Part shown: positions 59,880 through 64,000 of the stretch, one piece after another
Position numbering within the stretch: the stretch's first letter is position 1
How the letters are laid out: each line of letters starts with the position of its first letter
Source of the DNA: Herbaspirillum rubrisubalbicans
GTDB lineage: Bacteria > Pseudomonadota > Gammaproteobacteria > Burkholderiales > Burkholderiaceae_D
Direction of reading: 5' to 3'
DNA length: 64,000 nucleotides
NCBI RefSeq assembly: GCF_003719195.1
Contig: NZ_CP024996.1
Coordinates: 5,084,001 to 5,148,000 of the forward strand
The notes under the pieces: generated by a model
What the model saw: only the letters and a program-made list of their open reading frames with translations
Told to the model about the DNA's origin: nothing
Databases searched by the model: none
Made by a program: the position numbers and the translations under genes

Positions 59880-60532
59880 GCCGGCACCAGGTAACCGACG
59901 CCGCGCACGTTCTTGATGAAGTCGCTGCCGACCTTCTTGCGCAGGGCATGGATGTGGACTTCGACGGCATTGCTCTCGATGCTGTCATCCCAACCGTAGA
60001 GTTTTTCCTCCAGTTGCGCGCGCGAGAGCACTACCCCAGGTCGATCCATGAAGGCCTGCAGCAAGGCGAACTCGCGCGCCGACAGGTTGACCGGATTGCC
60101 GCCCACGGTGACCTCATGGGTGGCCGGATTCAACACCACCTCGCGCACCTGCACCAGGCTTTCCGCACGCCCGGCCTGGCGCCGCGAGAGGGCACGCATC
60201 CGGGCCGAGAGTTCCTCCAGGTCGAACGGCTTGATGAGGTAATCGTCAGCCCCCGCATCCAGCCCGGCCACGCGATCTGCCACCGCATCGCGGGCAGTGG
60301 TGATGAGCACCGGGATGGTGTTGCCGCGTTCGCGCAAGGTGCGCAACACCGCCAGTCCATCCTTCTGCGGTAGGCCCAGGTCCAGCAGCAGCATGGCATA
60401 GTCCTCGGTGCGCAAGGCCACGTCGGCCGACTTGCCATCCTGCACCCAATCGATGGTAAAGCCATCCTGGCGCAAACCCTTGCGCACCGCTTCACCCACC
60501 ATGGGATCGTCTTCTACCAGCAATACGCGCAT
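59876..60532 (-). CDS. OmpR-family response regulator, QseB/PmrA-like
   Basis: 218 residues. Receiver domain MRVLLVEDDPMVGEAV with the phospho-Asp in LLLDLGLPQKDG (about 51) and Lys in IKPFDLEEL. C-terminal winged helix (about 122-218: LSAREFALLQAF, AVEVHIHALRKKVG). It pairs with the overlapping kinase. TTAAG repeats in the next promoter region fit its subfamily. Confidence 0.94.
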   Translation of the reverse strand: MRVLLVEDDPMVGEAVRKGLRQDGFTIDWVQDGKSADVALRTEDYAMLLLDLGLPQKDGLAVLRTLRERGNTIPVLITTARDAVADRVAGLDAGADDYLIKPFDLEELSARMRALSRRQAGRAESLVQVREVVLNPATHEVTVGGNPVNLSAREFALLQAFMDRPGVVLSRAQLEEKLYGWDDSIESNAVEVHIHALRKKVGSDFIKNVRGVGYLVPA

Positions 60533-60553
60533 GTCACAGGCTCCTAGTGGGAC

Positions 60554-60748
60554 TCAGAGAATCTTCGCCAGCAGGAACACCACCACCGAGATCAGGATGG
60601 TCGAGGCGAAGGGCAGCGAAAAGATGCGGCCGAACAGGCGGAAGCGCAAGTCTCCCGGCAGGCGACCGATGCCCAGCTTTTCCAGCCAGGGCAGCAGCGT
60701 CGAGAACACGATGACGGCCAGGAAGATGACGATGATCCAGCGTATCAA
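60554..60748 (-). CDS. DUF2905 small membrane protein
   Basis: 64 residues from a TTG codon with GAGGAG six bases upstream. Two membrane helices flank a GIGRLPGDLRFRLFGRIFSLPFASTILIS segment, the DUF2905 signature. Function unknown in the family. It lies 10 bp after the MidA-like gene, so the two are probably co-transcribed. Confidence 0.85.
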   Translation of the reverse strand: MIRWIIVIFLAVIVFSTLLPWLEKLGIGRLPGDLRFRLFGRIFSLPFASTILISVVVFLLAKIL

Positions 60749-60758
60749 GGGCGTCTCC

Positions 60759-61919
60759 TCAGAGCCTGTGGGTGCGGTCGTGGCGCAGCATCCGGGCTGG
60801 CCATTGGACATGCTTGCCGATGGCCAGCACCTTGAAGAGCTCGCCCATCTCAGCCGGAGAAATCAGTTTCTGCATCCCGTTGGCCAGCGGCAGGTAACGT
60901 GCGCTGTCCTCGGGCGAGGTGCGCAGAAGCAGCTCGCCGATACCAGCATTGAGCAGGAAGGCGCCCTGGCTGGTATAGGCCAGCACCTCGGCGCCCTGCT
61001 CCACCGCGGCCACGGCCATGGCCGTGAAATCGACGTGGGCGGTGATGTCCTGCAACCCCGGCCAGTAGAAGGGATCGGTATGGGCGTGATGACGGTAGTG
61101 GCACATCAGCGTGCCCTGGTCGCGGTCGTACAGATAGTATTCCGCAGCGGGGAATCCGTAATCTGGAAGGATCGCCAGCGCCCCCGGCCCATTGGCCACC
61201 ATGCGACCCAGCGTGCGCATGAAACCGATGGCCACCGGCGATAGTTCGGTGAGATAGCCCGACGGCAAGTCCTCGGCATCGGGAATCTGCGCCAGTGGCA
61301 GCCCGGCCACGGCGCGATCCTCGAAACGCAGCTGCCCTGCGCCATCCAGCGCCACGCCGCGTTCCAGCCAGCCCTCGGCGGCCTTCACGGCCAAGCGCAC
61401 CGGCATGGCGTCCAGCACTTCATTGCCCACCACCACGCCGGAAAAAGTTTCCGGCAAAGCATCGAGCCACTGCACTTTCGGTGCGAAGGCCACCAGGGTT
61501 TCCTGTTGCCGCGCGCGCAGTTGCGCCGAGATTTCCACGATGAAATAAGTCTCGGGCAAGGCATCGCGCGCCTGCAATTCGGTGAGGATGTCATGCGCCA
61601 ACTTGCCGGTGCCGGCGCCAAACTCCAGCAATACGTTGGCCACCTGGGGACTGGCGGCGATCACTTCGGCCGCCAGATGGGCCAGCGTGGCGCCATACAA
61701 GGGCGAGATTTCCGGCGCGGTTGTAAAATCCCCCTCTTTGCCCAGTTTGGCCGAACCGCCGCTGTAGTAGCCCACTTGCGGCGCATACAGGGCCAGTTCC
61801 ATGTAACGTTCGAAGGAGATCCAGCCGCCGGCCGCGGCGATCTCGCCGGCGATCAGGTGCTGGAGGGTCTGCGAGGCGGCCTGTGCGTCCTCGCCTGGTT
61901 CGGGTAGTTGCAGTTGCAT
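60759..61919 (-). CDS. MidA/NDUFAF7-like SAM-dependent methyltransferase
   Basis: 386 residues. ALYAPQVGYYSGG and KEGDFTTAPEISPLYG near the N-terminus, SAM motif LLEFGAGTGKLAHDIL (about 98-113) and VVGNEVLDAMPV are family hallmarks. Mitochondrial NDUFAF7 methylates an Arg of complex I; the bacterial substrate is not established. It is divergent from the pteridine-reductase-like gene. Confidence 0.9.
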   Translation of the reverse strand: MQLQLPEPGEDAQAASQTLQHLIAGEIAAAGGWISFERYMELALYAPQVGYYSGGSAKLGKEGDFTTAPEISPLYGATLAHLAAEVIAASPQVANVLLEFGAGTGKLAHDILTELQARDALPETYFIVEISAQLRARQQETLVAFAPKVQWLDALPETFSGVVVGNEVLDAMPVRLAVKAAEGWLERGVALDGAGQLRFEDRAVAGLPLAQIPDAEDLPSGYLTELSPVAIGFMRTLGRMVANGPGALAILPDYGFPAAEYYLYDRDQGTLMCHYRHHAHTDPFYWPGLQDITAHVDFTAMAVAAVEQGAEVLAYTSQGAFLLNAGIGELLLRTSPEDSARYLPLANGMQKLISPAEMGELFKVLAIGKHVQWPARMLRHDRTHRL

Positions 61920-61955
61920 GGGCCGTATTGTATTGGAGTATTGGAAACCAGGAAT

Positions 61956-62723
61956 ATGACATCACCCTCTTCTGCAGGCGTTGCGCTGGTCACCGGCGCG
62001 GCACGCCGTATCGGTCGTCACATCGCACTGGCCCTGGCGCAAGCGGGCTGGGACGTGGCGGTCCACTACAACCGCTCGCGCCAGGAGGCCGAAGAGCTGG
62101 TACGCGAGATCGCAGCCCTGGGCCGGCGCGCCCTGGCGGTGCAGGGCGAGCTGGGCGATCAAGCTCAGGTACGTGCGCTGCTGCCGCAAGCCGCGCCGCT
62201 GGGACGCATTTCCTGCGTGGTCAACAACGCTTCGCTGTTCGATTACGATGACGCCGCCAGCTTCGGCAACGACCGCCTGCTGCGCCACATGAGCGCCAAT
62301 GTTGGCGCCCCGGTGCTGCTGGCGCAGGCCCTCTTCGAGATCACGCCGGCAGGTGAGCAAGCGGTGGTAGTGAACCTGCTGGACCAGAAACTGTACAATC
62401 CCAATCCCGACTTCCTGTCCTACACCCTTTCCAAGGCTGCCCTGCACAGTGCCACCACCCTGCTGGCGCAGGCATTGGCGCCCAAGGTGCGGGTGGTGGG
62501 CGTGGCGCCCGGGCTGACCATGGTCTCGGGCGACCAGACCGAGGAACAGTTCGGCAAAGCCCACACTGTCACGCCTCTGGGCCGTGGCAGTACGCCCGAG
62601 GACATCGCCGCTGCGGTCTGCTACGTCGCTTCGGCGCGAGCCGTGACGGGCACCACCCTGCTGGTCGATGGCGGCCAGCATTTGCTTCCCCTTTCGCGCG
62701 ACGTCATGTTCGTGGCGAAATAA
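61956..62723 (+). CDS. folM: Pteridine reductase-type SDR (FolM-like dihydromonapterin reductase)
   Basis: 255 residues. TGAARRIG (about 13-20) instead of TGxxxGIG is typical of pteridine reductases, with HYNRSRQEAEEL and the catalytic YTLSKAAL. It precedes folB by 17 bp, which supports a pterin substrate (dihydromonapterin or dihydrobiopterin). A dihydrofolate-reductase-like side activity is possible. Confidence 0.82.
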   Translation: MTSPSSAGVALVTGAARRIGRHIALALAQAGWDVAVHYNRSRQEAEELVREIAALGRRALAVQGELGDQAQVRALLPQAAPLGRISCVVNNASLFDYDDAASFGNDRLLRHMSANVGAPVLLAQALFEITPAGEQAVVVNLLDQKLYNPNPDFLSYTLSKAALHSATTLLAQALAPKVRVVGVAPGLTMVSGDQTEEQFGKAHTVTPLGRGSTPEDIAAAVCYVASARAVTGTTLLVDGGQHLLPLSRDVMFVAK

Positions 62724-62740
62724 CCTTTACTCTTTTGATC

Positions 62741-63130
62741 ATGCTCTTCCTGTCCCATCCTTCCCTGCAAGATTGCCGCCGCCTGTTCCTGCGCAACTAC
62801 GAGGTGTTCATCAACATCGGCGTGCACGAATTCGAAAAGAAGGGTGAGCAGCGCATCCTGATCAACGTCGATCTTTACGTCCCGCTGGCCGAGACCACGC
62901 CCACCGCCGACCACCTGGACGAAGTGGTGGACTACGACTTCATCCGCTCCACCATCGCCGAACGCATGGCCCGCGGCCACATCCATCTGCAGGAAACCCT
63001 GTGCGACGACGTGATGACGGCCATGCTGGCCCACCCCAAGGTGCGCGCGGTGCGGGTGTCGACCGAGAAGCCGGATGTGTACCCAGATTGTGATTCGGTG
63101 GGGGTGGAGACTTTCCGGATCAAGGCTTGA
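62741..63130 (+). CDS. folB: Dihydroneopterin aldolase
   Basis: 129 residues from ATG 62741 (MLFLSHPSLQDC). NIGVHEFEKKGEQRILINVDL carries the family core with the substrate-binding Glu, and the YDFIRSTI and TEKPDVYPDCDSVGVE segments complete the fold. It cleaves dihydroneopterin in folate synthesis and may form tetrahydromonapterin precursors with FolM. Confidence 0.92.
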   Translation: MLFLSHPSLQDCRRLFLRNYEVFINIGVHEFEKKGEQRILINVDLYVPLAETTPTADHLDEVVDYDFIRSTIAERMARGHIHLQETLCDDVMTAMLAHPKVRAVRVSTEKPDVYPDCDSVGVETFRIKA

Positions 63131-63161
63131 TCTCCATTCGACAGATCACTCTGCCCGACTG

Positions 63162-63190
63162 GCCCCGCTTCATGCGGGGCTTTCTTTTTT
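63162..63190 (+). terminator. Rho-independent terminator after folB
   Basis: GCCCCGC/GCGGGGC stem with a five-base loop followed by TTTCTTTTTT, 31 bp after the stop. Confidence 0.93.
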
Positions 63191-63222
63191 CGAGATCTGG
63201 CCGAAGTTTTCCCCTTCCATCC

Positions 63223-63241
63223 TGCTACCAAGGTGGTAGCA
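63223..63241. promoter_or_regulatory. Operator-like palindrome of the HigBA operon
   Basis: TGCTACCA (63223-63230) and its exact complement TGGTAGCA (63234-63241) are separated by 3 bp, 15 bp before the higB start. Autoregulation by HigA at such a palindrome is usual for this system type. Confidence 0.65.
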
Positions 63242-63256
63242 TGTTACGGTGTGTTG

Positions 63257-63550
63257 ATGCGCATCATTGCCCTCTCCACACTACGGACTTTCTGGACCGC
63301 CCATCCTGCCGCGGAGACTCCCCTGCGTGCCTGGCACGCGCTGGCCAGCCGGGTGAACTGGAAAACGCCGGCCGATATCAAGGCGGCCTATCGCAATGCC
63401 AGTTTCATCAGAAACAACCGTGTGGTGTTCAACATCAAAGGCAACGACTACCGGCTGGTGGTCGCCGTGCGCTACGACAAGGAATTGATCTACATCCGCT
63501 TCGTCGGCACGCATCGCCAATACGACGCCATCGATGTGGAAACGATTTGA
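63257..63550 (+). CDS. higB: HigB-family mRNA interferase toxin
   Basis: 97 residues from ATG 63257 (MRIIALSTLRTFW). NNRVVFNIKGNDYRLVVAVRYDKELIYIRFVGTHRQYD is the RelE-like core of the HigB toxin family that cleaves ribosome-bound mRNA. A GTG eight codons upstream is a less likely start. The antitoxin follows after 11 bp; toxin-first order is characteristic of higBA. Confidence 0.9.
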   Translation: MRIIALSTLRTFWTAHPAAETPLRAWHALASRVNWKTPADIKAAYRNASFIRNNRVVFNIKGNDYRLVVAVRYDKELIYIRFVGTHRQYDAIDVETI

Positions 63551-63561
63551 AGGAAGTTCAT

Positions 63562-63954
63562 ATGCAACTCAAACTGATACGCACCCGCAAGGATTACCGC
63601 GCCGCACTGGCCGAAGCAGAAAGACTGTGGGATGCCCCTGCCCGCTCGGAGCAAGCCGATCAACTGGATGTACTCACCCTGCTGATCGCGCACTACGAGC
63701 GCGCACACTTTGCCATCGATGATCCTGACCCCATCGACTTCCTGCTGCACGTGATGCAAGCGCGCGGCATGACGCGCAAAGACCTGGAACCCTATCTGGG
63801 CCCACGTAGCCGCGTCTCCGACATCCTCAATCGGGTGCGTCCGCTGACCCTCGACATGATCCGCAAGCTCAGTGCAGGCCTGAATCTACCTGCTGACCTG
63901 CTGATCCAGCCCTATCCCGTGAGAACGGCCAGCAGCGAACTTCTGAGCGCCTGA
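63562..63954 (+). CDS. higA: HigA-family antitoxin
   Basis: 130 residues. An N-terminal toxin-binding part (MQLKLIRTRKDYRAALAEAE) and a C-terminal helix-turn-helix (about 68-115: MQARGMTRKDLEPYLGPRSRVSDILN) of the type seen in longer HigA proteins. AGGAAG lies seven bases before its ATG. It should neutralise HigB and repress the operon at the upstream palindrome. Confidence 0.9.
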   Translation: MQLKLIRTRKDYRAALAEAERLWDAPARSEQADQLDVLTLLIAHYERAHFAIDDPDPIDFLLHVMQARGMTRKDLEPYLGPRSRVSDILNRVRPLTLDMIRKLSAGLNLPADLLIQPYPVRTASSELLSA

Positions 63955-63967
63955 AGCCCCCAAGAAA

Positions 63968-63997
63968 AATGCCGTTCAGTCTGCACCGAACGGCATT
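63968..63997. terminator. Hairpin after higA at the window edge
   Basis: AATGCCGTTC/GAACGGCATT with a 10-nt loop, 14 bp past the stop. The window ends before a T run can be judged; A5 precedes it, so it may also serve the opposite strand. Confidence 0.65.
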
Positions 63998-64000
63998 CAT

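Overview
The window looks like chromosomal DNA of a GC-rich betaproteobacterium of the order Burkholderiales, most likely Oxalobacteraceae and close to Herbaspirillum. This is an inference from protein content, gene order and codon bias; no database search was possible. Both ends cut through continuous chromosome: metH runs off the left edge and the last terminator hairpin runs off the right edge.

Housekeeping block (1-23.7 kb). It is almost entirely on the minus strand: metH (partial), fmt, a short-chain dehydrogenase, dsbA, a SPOR-domain protein, argS, priA and hemE, then a PPK2 kinase, a CoA-binding protein and the complete ATP synthase operon atpIBEFHAGDC. Two plus-strand genes interrupt it: an MTA/SAH-nucleosidase-like gene divergent from metH, and a periplasmic cyclohexadienyl-dehydratase-like gene divergent from hemE. 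The 0.7-kb priA-hemE spacer is the most striking non-coding segment. It is a diverged tandem duplication of about 365 bp, and each copy keeps the same arrangement of DnaA-box-like 9-mers in AT-rich DNA.

Polysaccharide block (24.3-49.3 kb). A large surface-polysaccharide / nucleotide-sugar island. Leftward and rightward operons make (i) a CDP-6-deoxy sugar that is probably C-methylated (rfbG, rfbF, an RfbC-like epimerase, a C-methyltransferase), (ii) dTDP-rhamnose (rfbA, rfbC, rfbD; no rfbB in the window), (iii) UDP-galactose (galE), and (iv) an unidentified sugar from a long, tightly overlapped operon. That operon holds an epimerase, a GmhA-like SIS isomerase, a dehydratase-like SDR, a split transketolase, a HAD phosphatase, an APH-fold kinase, methyltransferases, a zinc dehydrogenase, a sugar-phosphate nucleotidyltransferase, a WbuC cupin, an SDR and an HldE-like protein with reversed domain order. 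Three putative glycosyltransferase-type proteins are present, two of which share an unfamiliar N-terminal domain. No flippase, polymerase, ABC exporter or ligase is visible, so assembly genes must lie elsewhere.

Right flank (49.6-64 kb). tRNA-Arg(CCG), a membrane-anchored cytochrome c, an OmpA-like lipoprotein, a yqjD-yqjE-yqjK-like stress operon, a class I glutamine amidotransferase, a kefF-kefC-like efflux pair, a degP-like protease beside a QseBC/PmrAB-like two-component system, a MidA-like methyltransferase, folM-folB-like pterin genes and a HigB-HigA toxin-antitoxin pair with its own operator-like palindrome.

Start codons were set from Shine-Dalgarno spacing and family length. Several genes use GTG (SPOR protein, priA, atpF) or TTG (rfbF, the HldE-like gene, the DUF2905 gene).
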